Source of the DNA: Chromobotia macracanthus
Taxonomy: Eukaryota > Chordata > Actinopteri > Cypriniformes > Botiidae
Length of the DNA stretch: 64,000 nt
NCBI GenBank assembly: GCA_036877525.1
Contig: JAZGTH010000066.1
Span: 3,007,501 to 3,071,500, forward strand
Direction of reading: 5' to 3'
The notes under the pieces are model-generated. The model did no database searches and was not told the origin of the DNA. It saw only the letters and a program-made list of their open reading frames with translations. Made by a program: the position numbers and the translations under genes. Each line of letters begins with the position of its first letter. Position 1 is the stretch's first letter. Below are positions 43,188 to 54,301 of this stretch, piece after piece.

Positions 43188-43341
43188 GCCTTCCGCCAGC
43201 ATGACTCGCCTCGCTCGCTCTCGAACGGCCTCTCTGACAAGCGGCGGCTCCATGGACGGTTCGCGTAACCGCACCTGCACGCATTCAGACAGCACGGAGG
43301 GTGTCGGGCAGGTCAGCCCCACCATGGAGGTTTCCTGCTGA
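32094..43341 (+). CDS. ndrg4: N-myc downstream-regulated protein NDRG4, long form (15 coding exons)
   Basis: Exons: 32094-32171, 33940-33978, 37029-37134, 38750-38870, 39018-39080, 39251-39311, 39414-39557, 39943-40043, 40163-40219, 40307-40358, 41321-41368, 41482-41517, 41616-41667, 42031-42069, 43187-43341. All borders are GT/AG and phases are continuous: 1152 nt, 383 aa. Landmarks are the EHDIETPYG start of the conserved domain, HVDAPGQQ, NIDPNGKGWIDWAATKLSG, CPVMLVVGDNAPAEEGV, CNSKLDPT, and a Ser/Arg tail (MTRLARSRTASLTS) ending TMEVSC. The fold is alpha/beta-hydrolase, but the nucleophile elbow reads GIGVGAGAY with no Ser, so it should be catalytically dead, as known for NDRG proteins. 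Family role: cytoplasmic protein of brain and heart, important in cardiomyocyte growth and myelinated axons. The tail and N-terminus fit NDRG4 better than NDRG1-3. Confidence 0.96.
34258..34365. mobile_element. MITE family A, truncated
   Basis: Left half only: CCCAGCTAACAGGGAACG, then GGGCTAACGTTC. In an ndrg4 intron. Confidence 0.75.
34930..35160. mobile_element. MITE family A copy, termini lost
   Basis: Begins within TTGCAAGAACGTTTCCC; interior has AAAACATCCAG and CTACTAACATTACTGCAAG. Confidence 0.65.
35800..36026 (+). promoter_or_regulatory. ndrg4: Internal promoter/5' UTR for the short ndrg4 form
   Basis: Inferred because the MPECWDG exon needs its own transcription start. The stretch is moderately GC-enriched relative to flanking introns, with a G-run (GCTGGGGGAGGGGACAGC at 35825-35842). 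No TATA box could be placed with confidence. Confidence 0.5.
36027..36047 (+). CDS. ndrg4: Alternative first coding exon of ndrg4 (short form, MPECWDG)
   Basis: ATG CCG GAA TGC TGG GAT GGG, followed by the donor GTGAGTG. It is phase 0 and joins directly to the EHDIETPYG exon at 37029, giving a 351-aa protein. This is the known N-terminus of the common short NDRG4 isoform in mammals. It lies inside the intron between long-form exon 2 and the shared third exon, so it must be transcribed from an internal promoter. Only 21 coding nt, so it is easily missed. Confidence 0.93.
38621..38690. mobile_element. MITE family A fragment upstream of an ndrg4 exon
   Basis: Starts CCCAACAATTTTAGGTTG after a TA dinucleotide and stops about 60 bp before the exon at 38750. 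Confidence 0.7.
39676..39782. mobile_element. MITE family B fragment
   Basis: Contains ACATTTCCCAGGAAGTCC and ends AGTTACAGATTGCAGCTTTAA, the family right end. In an ndrg4 intron. Confidence 0.7.
40537..40740. mobile_element. MITE family A copy
   Basis: Starts CCCAGCTAACAATTGGTTG; interior CATTCTACTAACATTTC; right terminus degenerate. In an ndrg4 intron. Confidence 0.75.
41240..41277. repeat. (CA)n microsatellite
   Basis: CA tract shortly upstream of the ndrg4 exon at 41321. Confidence 0.95.
42395..42759. mobile_element. MITE family B copy, full-length
   Basis: From TTTAAAGTTGCAATCCGC to GTTACGGATTGCAGCTTTAA, with inverted ends and internal CAAGTACATAATAGC. In the last ndrg4 intron. Confidence 0.85.
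43139..43184 (+). repeat. (TC)n tract serving as polypyrimidine tract of the last ndrg4 acceptor
   Basis: 23 TC units run straight into the acceptor AG (43185-43186) of the last coding exon. No other pyrimidine tract is available there. Confidence 0.93.
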
Positions 43342-43508
43342 GCCCTCGCTCGTCTTCTCACATGCACACATTTAGAGAGACATGAAGCATGGAAGAAAGG
43401 CCTGAGAAGAACTGGGAACTTATATTATTTTCATTCCTTCTTTCTCAGCCATTCGTTTTCCGTGTACTATTCTCTACGTTTTTTAGTTCTGTGTTAGCCC
43501 TCCTACAG

Positions 43509-43831
43509 GGACAGTTCACGCAAAAATGAAAAATCTGTCATCATCGACTTTACCTTAATGCTTTTTCTTAACGTTTTAAGGTAGTCAAGATTCGGTGAAT
43601 AACACTTGGAATATAGTCTACGGCTCGTATTGATGCTTGTATTGTTTCTGGAGCTGATAGTCCACATTCGCTTTCATTATACGGAAAAGAGGAACTCTTC
43701 TATTCCTCTTCTGCCAAACTTTTGCTTTTCCACAGAAGAAAGTCACAGAGATTTGGAATAATTTTGGAATAAAAAAAAACGGACAGAATTTTCATTATTG
43801 GTCGATCTGTTCCTTTAACCTGTAAAATAAA
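43509..43831. mobile_element. MITE family C copy in the ndrg4 3' UTR region
   Basis: Left end GGGACAGTTCACGCAAAAATGA with CTGTCATCATCGACTTTACC. Right end GTCGATCTGTTCCTTTAACC. Typical fish repeat layout. Confidence 0.75.
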
Positions 43832-44479
43832 GACGTGCTGCCCCCCCCCCAACAGAACAGTGTGATTGGGTCACCCCAACTTGATTTAGTGTCCTCCTCG
43901 CTTGCTGCCTCTGGCCTTCACCTCCTCCTAAGACAAACTACATGTCCCATCAGCCCTTGCTCTCACTCATTCCTGTCCTATGACAGTCTTTGTGGAGTAA
44001 CTAATGGATTGTTGGGTTGCAGGTAGAGGGGGCCGGGCCTTGAGGAACAATTTGAAACAAGGACAAAGAAAGGGGGGTTTCTTAAAAGACGGATACAAAG
44101 AGCGATCTGAGAGTGACATTTGTAGCCATGTTATGCTCTCCCTCTCTGCTACAAAGGAAAGTGAAGCAACTACTTGGTTAAAGAAGGTAAAAATCGACCA
44201 ATGAACAAGCAGCTTTAATTTTCCATCAGCCAATCATCACAGGTCATTCAGTCACTAGAAGTGCACATATTACCACACAGAAAAACAAAACATTTACTTA
44301 CATCATTACACGAAGTGTCAACAATGTGTAAGGTGACATTTTTTTTATTGTTAAGCAATTTCTATCGTCATATTATAGTTATAGGAATGAAAGTCCGACA
44401 TTTTCGTTTATAGAGCTAATCAGCTCTGTAAACATGATACAAACACTGCCTTTTTTTACCTTTGAAAGCGCACCCCTTA

Positions 44480-44720
44480 CGAAAATGAACTGAATTTACT
44501 AATGAAATGAATTTACTACAAATAAAACTAAAAACATTGGTTACTACAGTTAAACCGTGTAACCACAAACTCATCATGCTTTTGCTACAGAAATCATAGT
44601 TTAAATACAATTTAACCATGGTAAGTAGTAAAATTGTAGTAAAATTGCGGTTGTCCAAATGGTAAGCAATCATGGTTACTACACTTTTACTATAAGAAAA
44701 CCATGATTCATTTTCATAAC
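44480..44720. mobile_element. Palindromic MITE-like element
   Basis: Repeated, partly inverted words around TTAACCATGGTAAG, AATCATGGTTACTAC and GAAAACCATGATTC, giving long self-complementarity. Resembles common fish foldback MITEs; family not certain. Confidence 0.5.
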
Positions 44721-44991
44721 AAAATGTCTTGAATCACCACATCAGAATAACATAGTTTGTATCGCATGCTGCATTGTGTATAATAATACGTTCTGTTAGA
44801 ATGCTGTATTTATCCATTCAAATAAAAAATTAAGCACTAGTAATCTAGTACTCTACACACTAGTATGCTCTTGGAAGTGACCACTACCTGTCATATGAAG
44901 GTGGCTTTGCCTGGAATTGGTTCTGGTTTCCCTTTACTAGACAATCATCTTCTGACCCAAACCAAACTAAAAGCGTGTGTGACGAGGATTT

Positions 44992-45305
44992 CCCAGCGTA
45001 TTTTAGATTGTAAGAACATTTCTCTAACGTTTCCATGATGTAACGTTAAAATTTTATTTTCAAAGTTCTAGGAACGTTCAGGTTTTTTAGATGTTAACGT
45101 TACTGCTTGGTTATAGGAACGTTATTCAAACTTTTTACATTCCACACATTCCACTAACTACATTTTTAATAACATTTGATAACACTTTTGATAACATTAA
45201 AAAAAGATTTGTTAGCGTTACTGCAAGAATGTTTTTGATACGTTTGTGAGAACTTTTTGAGAACGTTAGTCAGTGTTTTGGGAACATTCCCTGATTGTTC
45301 CCGGG
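44992..45305. mobile_element. MITE family A copy, near full-length
   Basis: Starts CCCAGCGTATTTTAG and ends CCTGATTGTTCCCGGG. Several AACGTT words inside. Confidence 0.8.
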
Positions 45306-46755
45306 TTGCTGCGTTTAGCCGGTCATTTAGGCATTAGTGGTACATAATCAGAGCTTTAGAATTCCCTTACAGCACTCAGCCCTGCACGAAGAATAAACCA
45401 AAGCTACTGAAACAAATACACACAGACGCATGCACATTCACCGCTGAGGGCTGAGCTCTGCAAGGGAACTGAGCTTTTGTAGGAACACACACACACACAC
45501 ACATTTACACGCACACACACACAAGTTTACAGACTCGTATGCATGTTTGCTTTGCACATAAATAATAATATTTATATGCTTCACAGTTATGACATATTTA
45601 AAATTCGAATACAGCCACTAAGTATGTACGTTTTTTTAATTTAGTTTATATATTTACAATGTTTTGGTAATTTATATGTTGCTGTTTTTATCCAATAGCA
45701 TGAAACAATTATCACAATTATTTAAAAAATAAAAATACCATATACTAAACAAAATGAATGAATGAAATTGCATTCCATTGAGAAAAAAAGTGATTGACAT
45801 AATCTCAAAGTTGATTGGCTGATGTAGCTGATTATATTTTCTAATCTGGGGTTAAAGAGGTCTTAGCAGCCGCTTGATTTCCATTCCACACTTGCACCTT
45901 GCGTCCTTTTTTATTGTGTCTCACTGAAAGTCAATCTCTTTCAGCTTCATTTACCAGTAGAGAATAAAAACAACGTTTTAGGGGTTTCTTGTGGGCGTGT
46001 CTGTAAGGGGCGGGGCTTTCCGGAGCATCGTTGCTCCAAGCTCGGAATGTAGGGTAAAACCCCACACCCAAAAAACACAAGGTGCCCCGCCCCTCACAAA
46101 CACACCCAGTCGTCCCCCAAAGGGCTAGTGACCCGGAAAACACATTATGATCACCTCGCTGCAGAGCTGCACGTTACTGTATGTACTGTACAAAGTGAGA
46201 GATGATGCATGATATGGAATACAAGATGTCTGTCTCAATTGTGAAAGAAAGGGAGAAGCTGAAGTTACTAGATGGCACTGTGAGCAGCCAGGAGGGTGAA
46301 CGCCAAACGCAAATGTAGCGAAAGAATAAACAAGGTTGGCTGGGTTTCCTCCCAAAGACTGATTAAACACACATGCGTTCTTCCCCGCTATTCATGTGAC
46401 GAGTTTTGAAAATGCCAACCCTGTATTTGTGTCGTGCCCCCATATTTCCTGTTTGAAGTATGCAGTCGTGAGTTCTTAATAAGAGATGAGGAGCATGCCA
46501 CAAGTTCACCTTTCAAAGGGGCATCTTTAAACCCAATCCCTGCTCTCTGCCTGGGGCCCCTAATGTATTCAGTCCTTTAAAGTGCTGTACAGTAGTGTCA
46601 GTGTGGCCCTATATCACCTGTACTCAGATCAGGGCTCACAGTTAACCCGTCCCCCCTCGCACCCTTTCCTCTGTCCATCCATGTTGTCCACACGCTGTAA
46701 ATATGTGCTGTTTCTAGAGGACACAATCTAAAAATAGGTCTCCACCACTAGCATT

Positions 46756-47080
46756 CCCAGCTAAGAACGTTTCCCTAACATTTCCATTAAGTAATGAAAA
46801 TGTTATCTTATTGTTTTAGGAACATAAACGTTCAAAACGTCCAGGTTTTTTAGGCGTTGTGTTAACATTATTGCTTGGTTATAAGAACATTATTCAAACA
46901 TTTTTTATTCTGTAATGTTTTTAAAACGTTCCACTAACAACCTAAGAATACTGTTTTTGTTATATATATGATAAATCATGTTGAAAAAGTTCTACTAACC
47001 TCACTGCAAGAACTTTGGTAACTTTGAGAGAACTTCTAGAACGTTTGCCAATGTTCTGAGAACGTTCCCTATTAGCTGGG
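46756..47080. mobile_element. MITE family A copy, longest in window (325 bp)
   Basis: Starts CCCAGCTAAGAACG and ends GTTCCCTATTAGCTGGG. Confidence 0.87.
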
Positions 47081-47469
47081 TTGTGGAACTGTTACATTAT
47101 TTTTTCCTTTAAATCTTGTTTAACCATGTGCTGCATCTGTTACTGTGAGGATTCAATGATTATTATAAATAATATGATTACAGTTGTCACAACGAGCCAT
47201 TATTTTTTATTAAGCAATAAGGTCTTTGTGTTATTTTATTTTTTGGAAGGGGGCCTGATTGTTATAAATACGTCTAAAGAAATAGGATTCACTTAATGTG
47301 CTCTGTCATAATAATAAAAAAATAAAACAATACAAAACTAATGTCTTTATGTAATACATACATCTATATACAAGCTGTCACTGTCTGTGTACTAAAACAA
47401 AGCTAAACATGCATCAAATAAAATGTATATGTGAAAGACTGAGCTGTTTTGCGTGCTTGCATTTTGTAT

Positions 47470-47582
47470 TTCCTGTAGTTCAACTGACACGGTCATGGGT
47501 TCGATTGTAAAAAAGATATTTACCTGGAATGAACTGGATGTTGCTTTGCATAAAACTGTCTGTTAAACAGTGTAAATGTAAT
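47470..47582 (+). mobile_element. Degenerate tRNA-derived SINE
   Basis: TTCCTGTAGTTCAACTG then CACGGTCATGGGTTCGATT (A/B-box region), with a tail GCTTTGCATAAAACTGTCTG. Diverged copy of the element at 18984. Confidence 0.7.
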
Positions 47583-47983
47583 CTCGGAGACATTTATCTG
47601 CAGGGTTAATCCAACAGTCCAACACATTTATAAAATCTGCTGTAGTTTATTTCAAGTTGCTAAATTTGAATCTGTGAATTTAACAAATAAAACAAAGCCA
47701 AGCCTTAGTATATATGTATGTATATATATATATTTCTATATATGTGTGTGTGTGTGTGTATATACGTGTATGTGTACACACACACATATGTACGTTCTTA
47801 CCAATTGTACGTGATGTTGTTCACTGGTGACGTACATTTGAATACATTGCATTTGCATGTAAGCTTTAGTAACTAGCTAAATTCATTGCTTTAAACTTTA
47901 GTTTGGACACACTAATCACAGACGTGCATAATACAAAGTACAGATAGTATGCAGAGTGCGATGCAAACACGACGAGTGAACGA

Positions 47984-50615
47984 TTACTGAAAGATTACGT
48001 CATAGGTTATAATGTAGGCGTCACTGTACACGTACAGCAAACGATCTCTGTGGTCGTAGTTTAGAAACTGAATGTTGGTTTGCATCTTCTTGATGTTTAT
48101 TTTCAAATCAAAGTGCTCTGTTTTGGTTCTGGTGTCATACGAGTAAAAGATCTCCTCCGTTTCTTTGTCTATGTAGCGAGTGGCGTACAGCACGCCGCAC
48201 ACCATGAAGGTGTTTGTGGCCGTCTTTTTGTGCAAAGATGTAGACCAGGTTTGGCCCAAAACGGGTGGAGTGCTCGTCTGAAGTTTACTGATCACTACGT
48301 TTCCAAAGTTGCTTGTTGTCGCGTATATGACGTACACACCGGATTCATCGGTCGCAAAATCCATATCGGTATAACCGTATGTTGTGCCAAGGTGCGCAAA
48401 CGGAAACTGGCTGTTGTAACCAGCATCTTTTGGCAATGCCACGGTACTAATAGTGTGAGTCGTCATATTAAACCGACAGACGTTTGATGAGTAGTAACAG
48501 TTATAGTAAAGCGCATTGCCATACATGACCATGTTTGGTCCCTGAATTGTGTTTGTTGTGGGGTTGGTTTGTGCGATGTATGTATCAGTTTGTCCGATGC
48601 CTAATAAAAGGGTACTCAAGGTACCGTACTGGCGGACAAAATAGCCATACACGTTGCTATTAGACAGAACAACCAGCCAGTACTTTTTCTCATCCCCTTG
48701 GGCAGGGTTTGCATCCCGGCCCCATGCACCATAAGGGTACGAGGTTCCGTATACCGTGAGGGAATAGGTTTTAGGTCCTGACACGTTGACCAGCTGCCCC
48801 AGACCACAATGACCTAAAAAGAAAATCAAAAACTATAATAATCCAGTTTGGGCTAACCCAGTTAACAATTTTAGGTTGTAAGAACGTTTCTCTATTAAGT
48901 AACAAAAATGTTATTTTGAATGTTCTAGGAACATTCATAATAATATTACATTAAAGTCATTGCTTGGCTATAAGGTTTTTTTTAATTCTGTAACATTTTT
49001 TAAACGTTCCACTAACAACTTAAGAATAACATTATATATGATAGACAACGTTAAAAAAAGTTCTACAACAAGAACATTTTTGATAACTTTGAGTCAAATT
49101 TAGAGAACATTAGCCAATGTTCTGAGAACATTCCCTGTTAGCTGGGCATAAGGAAAAATTCCAGAGATGAACAGATTATTGGAGTCTTACGCAGAGGTGA
49201 TACGTTTGTTGAGGGTGGTGGTGGTGTCATTTTAAGGTTGTCTTTGCATCGCTCGAGGTGTCTCTTAATTAACTGGTTCTCACGCTCCTTCCTGATCACC
49301 TGCATGTTGTCGAACTTCTCCAGCTCCACCATCGTGTCCTGCATTTGCTGAAGCTTTTAGAAGAACGGTCACAGTTTTACAGTGTCCTATAGTATGTAGG
49401 CATGTCAGCTTGGCTTTTACATATGCAGTGTAACAAAACTGAGCCCCGCCCCTTTATATATCTCTAATGTATCTCATATCTATAGTAGTTGTGTTAAAAC
49501 TGCAATCCGTAACTTTCGCCGTCTCTGTTTGAATCATAAAATTGCAGGTTACCTTACATATTTTACATGTCAAATGAAGCCAAACTAACATTTCCAGTAA
49601 AATCAGAACCGGCAGCTCAAACAATAAATCATTATTAGAAACTTACCGTTCAGGCTAAGGTAAGGAGACCCATTAAACCCATTAAATTACGGATTGCAGC
49701 TTTATAAATAAGACCGCAGCTTTTGAATAGAGCTTCAAAACAACATGAACTGAAACAAACACATAGGAAACTGCTCTAGTGTACCTGAACTTTCGTCTGT
49801 ACACTGAGGTGCTGGTAATTACTGGTGCTTCTGTTGAGTTTGTCCAGGAGGTTGTGGACCTCCGTTAACTCTAATTCAATAATACGCAGAGATACGGCCC
49901 CATACAGCTCTCTGTTGTCCTCTTTCTCCAGCACGAACACGCTGTCCTCCAGTTGTCTGATGCGCTGTTGCAGGCCCAGCAAATGTCTGTCATTCTCTGT
50001 CATCTGCAGATATTTATTTTAGAAGATACTTTTGTTTCAAGTGACTTACAAACTGAACACTACAACAACAGGGTTAGTCAGGTCTGTTCTGTTGCGATTA
50101 CAGTGTTTTACAAAAGATTTGTTCACTTACATTTGCTTAACTGTAATTTACTTCTATGGTAATTGTACTTTAATTGCGATGTACCTTTTGGGAAGTGATG
50201 GTCCCAGTGCATTGTGAGGCGGTGGTCTCTACATTCTTTAATTTGTTGTCAGGGAAAGGGGGATCAGTGTTTCGTAGATCACATACACAGTCCTTTGTTC
50301 TCGCTGCCTGTGGTGACCAGATCCCAGAACATTAAACAGACAAACAGACATACTGGTCGATTAAAATTGTGTGTTTAAAACCATACTGTATGCAACAAAA
50401 CATTTAATATTACTATTTCTATTATATGTCTTTATAGGTTCCCATTTTATTAAGTAAAACAAAACAAAAATGTATTTTAAAGTATTTTAAGTTTTGAAAA
50501 ATAAAGTCAATAATAATGTATTGGATAATTATAAAGAACTTTGTATCTGTCTTACCTCAGAAAGAACTTGAGGAATGAGAATGATCATCAGAATGATTTT
50601 AATAGACTGAATCAT
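47984..50615 (-). CDS. Secreted olfactomedin-domain protein, olfactomedin-4-like (5 exons)
   Basis: Minus-strand exons 50615-50556, 50307-50185, 50003-49785, 49353-49191 and 48813-47984, all GT/AG. They total 1395 nt, 464 aa (OLFM4-type proteins are near 510). Exon 1 is a hydrophobic signal peptide (MIQSIKIILMIILIPQVLSE). Exon 2 has the N-terminal Cys pair DCVC (Cys27, Cys29). Exons 3 and 4 are rich in Leu, Glu and Lys, with coiled-coil character. Exon 5 encodes the olfactomedin beta-propeller (about 190-464), with GAWGRDA, FPFAHLGTT, TDMDFATDE, TFMVCGVLYATRY and NYDHRDRLLYVY. Family role: secreted, oligomerising glycoprotein of mucosa and myeloid cells; the specific role here is unknown. A minus-strand AATAAA lies at 47651-47646. 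It is paired with a divergent paralogue at 51356. Introns 3 and 4 are largely MITE sequence. Confidence 0.9.
48857..49146. mobile_element. MITE family A copy filling most of an olfactomedin-gene intron
   Basis: From CCCAGTTAACAATTTTAGG to CCCTGTTAGCTGGG. The host intron is 48814-49190 (377 bp), so this 290-bp element makes up about three quarters of it. Confidence 0.88.
49494..49704. mobile_element. MITE family B copy in olfactomedin-gene intron 3
   Basis: Inverted ends: AAAACTGCAATCCGTAAC at left and TTACGGATTGCAGCTTTA at right. It occupies about half of the 431-bp intron (49354-49784). Confidence 0.85.
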
Positions 50616-51355
50616 GATGGTCGGGACTCTGTAACTTCAGGAGCGAAATACTGTTTTGTCCGACAGCACTGATGTTTAAAATGTGTACTGGAAAAACATT
50701 TATCAGTGTGGCAACCATCAGACCTGAGGAAGTGATGAAATATCTGATAAAATTAAGAAGTAACAAAGACTTCTTTTTCAGGGCGTGTAGGTAAGATTAT
50801 CAGTGATCTGTTTTGAGTTTGCTCAATTTTAACTTCCACTTTTTTGCCTGTTTCTCACGTGTACGGTTTATTACACTGCCATTCAAAACGTAATACGAGT
50901 TGCACATCAGCAGTAACAATTTTTAACAAATGATTACCAACCTAAATAAAAAAATAAAAAATAGATCTCACATTTGCATGTTGTTTATTGTGTTCCTATA
51001 ACAACAACTCTTTATATACCAAACACTTTAATGGCCTCAGACATGCTGTATGTGTCTGGCCGACAAGTTCTCAAACGTTCAGCTAAACTGAGAAACAAGC
51101 AACAGATGAAGAAATGAGACTGCTTTTCTTATCTCTGCACACTTTCCACAGAACAGTGAGTTGAGGAAAAAACGCTGTGTTGTGATTAGTCTTAAGTGTT
51201 TTAACATGTTTATTTTCTAAAATGATTTCGTAATGTTGTTTTGGAAGCTGTGTTGTAATTCTTTATGCAGTATTTGCACTGTTGTAGTGTTGCAACACTT
51301 GTTTGTGTGTGGGTTTAAAGTGAGACTGTGTAGCCTTTGGCATCATTCAGTCATC
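50616..51355. promoter_or_regulatory. Shared 740-bp divergent promoter region of the two olfactomedin genes
   Basis: The two start codons face away from each other across 740 bp. TATA-like TTTAAA words sit close to each start: 51314-51319 (37 bp before the plus ATG) and 50675-50681 read on the minus strand (about 60 bp before the minus ATG). The rest is AT-rich. Bidirectional control is an inference from the layout. Confidence 0.5.
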
Positions 51356-54030
51356 ATGTTTCTGTATCTGTTGCTTCTTACAGTCGCTGTAAGTTTTTCT
51401 TCCTTTCTCTGTTCTGGTTTCTGTTATTCACTTTTTGTAATGGAACCAAAATCATTATTTTTTCCCCTCTAATAATCTGGCTACACTTCTGTGTTTTCTT
51501 ACTGTGTATTCTACACATACTACATACTGTACATACTGTACATGTTGTTTTTATTTTTACTGTACATTACATGCTGCACAATATTGTTTTCATTTGTTTG
51601 CTTATTTATTTGTACATATTGTGGTGGTTGTCTAATTAATCTGATGATTTATCTCTGGGAAAAAATGTATTACAGTTAAATATTGTGAATTTAACTGTAA
51701 TAACTTTATCGTAGAACAGAAATCGATTAAATGTTAAACAATTCATTTTGATAAAAAAAATTCCAGTCTAAGATGACTAGCCATAATATTCAGTTTGAGT
51801 GAAAAGTTTGTTTAAAAGTCTCAATCACTAATTAAACATTTGGGTTGCTTATACATGTAGTTAACCGGTCGAGCTCAGAGAGTTCCAGGGCAGCAAGAAA
51901 ATGACAGTTGTGTGTGTAAAGTAAGAAGCTCTATCTGGGCTTTTCCTGCCAAACGGTTTGAGGACGTGGCAACACAGGTCCAGATCTGTGAGGACAACCT
52001 GAAAGACTTTCAGAAAAAGGTGAGAAGCTATGAGAACCTCCAAAGTGTATGCAAGTGTATGAAACCACTCTAAGAATAGCCTAAATGAAGGTAATGTGAG
52101 TGAATTTATTTGTGGTGTCACAGATAAAAATCAACACTGCTGAGCTGCCAAGGATGGAAGCTGCTGTGAAGAGCATCAAAAAGCGCTTGAAACCCTTTGA
52201 GATCCTCAACATCAACCGTCTGTACAACGACATTGACCTGCAACGGTTGAGCCAGGAGCTTGATGAGATCCACCAAATAGCCACTGAAGCACACCAGAAC
52301 AAACCCAGCTCAGATACACGAAACCTTCTGACGGAGGTGAGACACACTCTCAGTCCTGTGTCATTTAAAAACACAGGGATCGTATTTGAAGACTTAAAAA
52401 CTACATTTCAATCTCTGAAGGGTTAAAAAAGTTGAATTCTTAAGTTGAATAAATTGAAGAACTATTACGTAGCTCTTGCCATACAATAGCTCTGTGCTGC
52501 CAAGCTCATAACTATTAACTATTTGACACGAAGGGAGAAATCTTTACAGTCTGGATTATCTGTTGTAAAAAAACAATTATAGAGAGAATATGGAAACTAT
52601 GACGCATTGAACGTTTTATAATTGTTATTTCTCTTAGCTGACTAAGGCAAGAAAAGACATCCAGATGATGTACAAAGACAATATCTTCAATCTAGAAGCC
52701 ATGAAGAAAACACTGCGTGACCTCAACAACAGAGCACAAACCTGCAAAACAATACCTGGAGACTTCAGGAGTAAGTATCTGCTCTCAGTGAGCAAATGTT
52801 ATTTTGGGTTATAAGGTAATGTTATATTAACCCTATAGTCTAGGTAAGAATAAATTGGTCATTGGTTTTAAATAAACTTAAAAAGTGTTTTTACTTTATT
52901 TATAAAGATATACCGTACAATAAGACTGATTGCAATACAATTACAGTATACAGTATAATACAGTACAATAGCTGTATATATACAGTACAATGTACAGTAC
53001 AATAAGACTGTTAATACAGTACAATAACAGTATATATACACAGTACAATATACAGTACAATAAAACTAATACAATACCATACCTGTATATATACTGTACA
53101 ATATACAGTACAATAAGACTCTTTGGTCTATGTGTTTAATGCCCAGATACAGTACTTATGTTCTTAATTTTAAAGCGATGCCTCAACATATGATTTGTAC
53201 ATATTTTTCCACTTGCAGGCGCTTGTCACCAGCGTATCATGAGTAAGATAAGCTCTCCGAGTGTTACCAAACTCAATTCATTAGGTAAGTCTTATATCTC
53301 TGGAGCCTGGGGCCGTGATGCCAAAATGAACAGTAAGTTACTGTATTGGGAGCACTGGCTAGTCAGTGGACACAGGCATGGCAACACAATCAGAATTTAC
53401 AATACATATGGGGATTTCATGGCCAACAAGAACTACAAAGATGAACACACTGCATCGTCGTACAGTCACGCTAATGCCATTGAGGGTTCAGGCACTATAC
53501 TGTACGATAATACTGTATTTTACCAATGCTACAACAAAGCTGAGATCTGCAGCTTCAATATTACAACGAAGGCGACCAGGCGTATGAATCTCAACGAGGC
53601 GAGCGTGAACAATAAGTTTCCGTTCTGCTACTACAGCTGTCGTGACTGGACAGACATCGACCTGGAAGCCGACCAGGATGCAGTGTGGGTAATATACGCC
53701 ACGGAGGAAAACCACGGCAACATTGTTTTGAGTCGGTTAAACCCAGAAGCTCTTAACATCACACATACCTGGAAGACGCATCTGTTTAAGAGGTCTGTCA
53801 CAAGCACGTTCATGGTGTGCGGGGTTCTGTACGCGACACGTTATGTTAATACATATCAGGACGAGGTTTTTTATGCTTTTGATACAGTCACTGGTCAGGA
53901 GATCAACACTCTCTCTTTGCCTTTTGAGAAAGTATCAGCAGGAATAGCTAATCTAAACTACAACCCTGCTGACAGGAGACTCTACATGTACAATGACGGC
54001 TATCTTTTAGCGTATGACACTTTCTTCTAA
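51356..54030 (+). CDS. Secreted olfactomedin-domain protein, olfactomedin-4-like paralogue (5 exons)
   Basis: Exons 51356-51388, 51861-52019, 52124-52336, 52638-52770 and 53219-54030, all GT/AG. They total 1350 nt, 449 aa. The signal peptide is split (MFLYLLLLTVA in exon 1). Exon 2 has DSCVCKV (Cys28, Cys30), matching the neighbour's DCVC. The middle exons are helical and charged. Exon 5 is the olfactomedin domain (about 180-449) with GAWGRDAKM, TDIDLEADQDAVWVIYAT, TFMVCGVLYATRYVN and LNYNPADRRLYMYNDGY. Exon count and every intron phase (0,0,0,1) match the minus-strand gene, so the pair arose by inverted duplication. The amino-acid sequences are well diverged, so the duplication is not recent. 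Candidate poly(A) signals are at 54256-54261 and 54296-54301. Confidence 0.9.
52915..53121. repeat. Imperfect minisatellite (TACAGTACAATAAGACT-like units)
   Basis: About three to four degenerate copies built from TACAGTACAATAAGACTG, ATACAATAC and GTATATATACAGTAC, in intron 4 (52771-53218) of the plus-strand olfactomedin gene. Confidence 0.85.
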
Positions 54031-54045
54031 GGTGTTAGATGCATA

Positions 54046-54125
54046 CCCAGCTAACAGGGAACATTCTCAGAACGTTGGCTAATGTTCTCTAAAAGTTTTT
54101 TTAAAAATATCTGAACAACGGTGAC
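54046..54125. mobile_element. MITE family A, left half, in the olfactomedin 3' UTR
   Basis: CCCAGCTAACAGGGAAC follows TA only 15 bp after the stop codon. Continues through CTCAGAACGTTGGC and decays near 54125. Confidence 0.8.
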
Positions 54126-54301
54126 CAAACAATAACGTAAACCTTATCCTACATTTTGTTTTTGTAAGTGAAACTTACATATTTTTGAGATGTTTCAGAT
54201 GTTATCTCTCATGTACTGAATCAGATGACCAACTGGAGTTTTCATTAATCAGTAAAATAAACATGCTTATTCTGCATGCGGTGTTGCAGTTTTTGAATAA
54301 A

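Larger units (their letters stand above)
43342..47983. other. ndrg4 3' UTR and gap to the olfactomedin pair
   Basis: A first AATAAA for ndrg4 lies at 43826-43831, inside a family C MITE (43509-43831). Later candidates exist near 44518. The rest is repeats: a palindromic element with ACCATGGT-type ends (44480-44720), family A MITEs (44992-45305, 46756-47080) and a SINE piece (47470-47582). No coding exon recognised on either strand. Confidence 0.5.
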
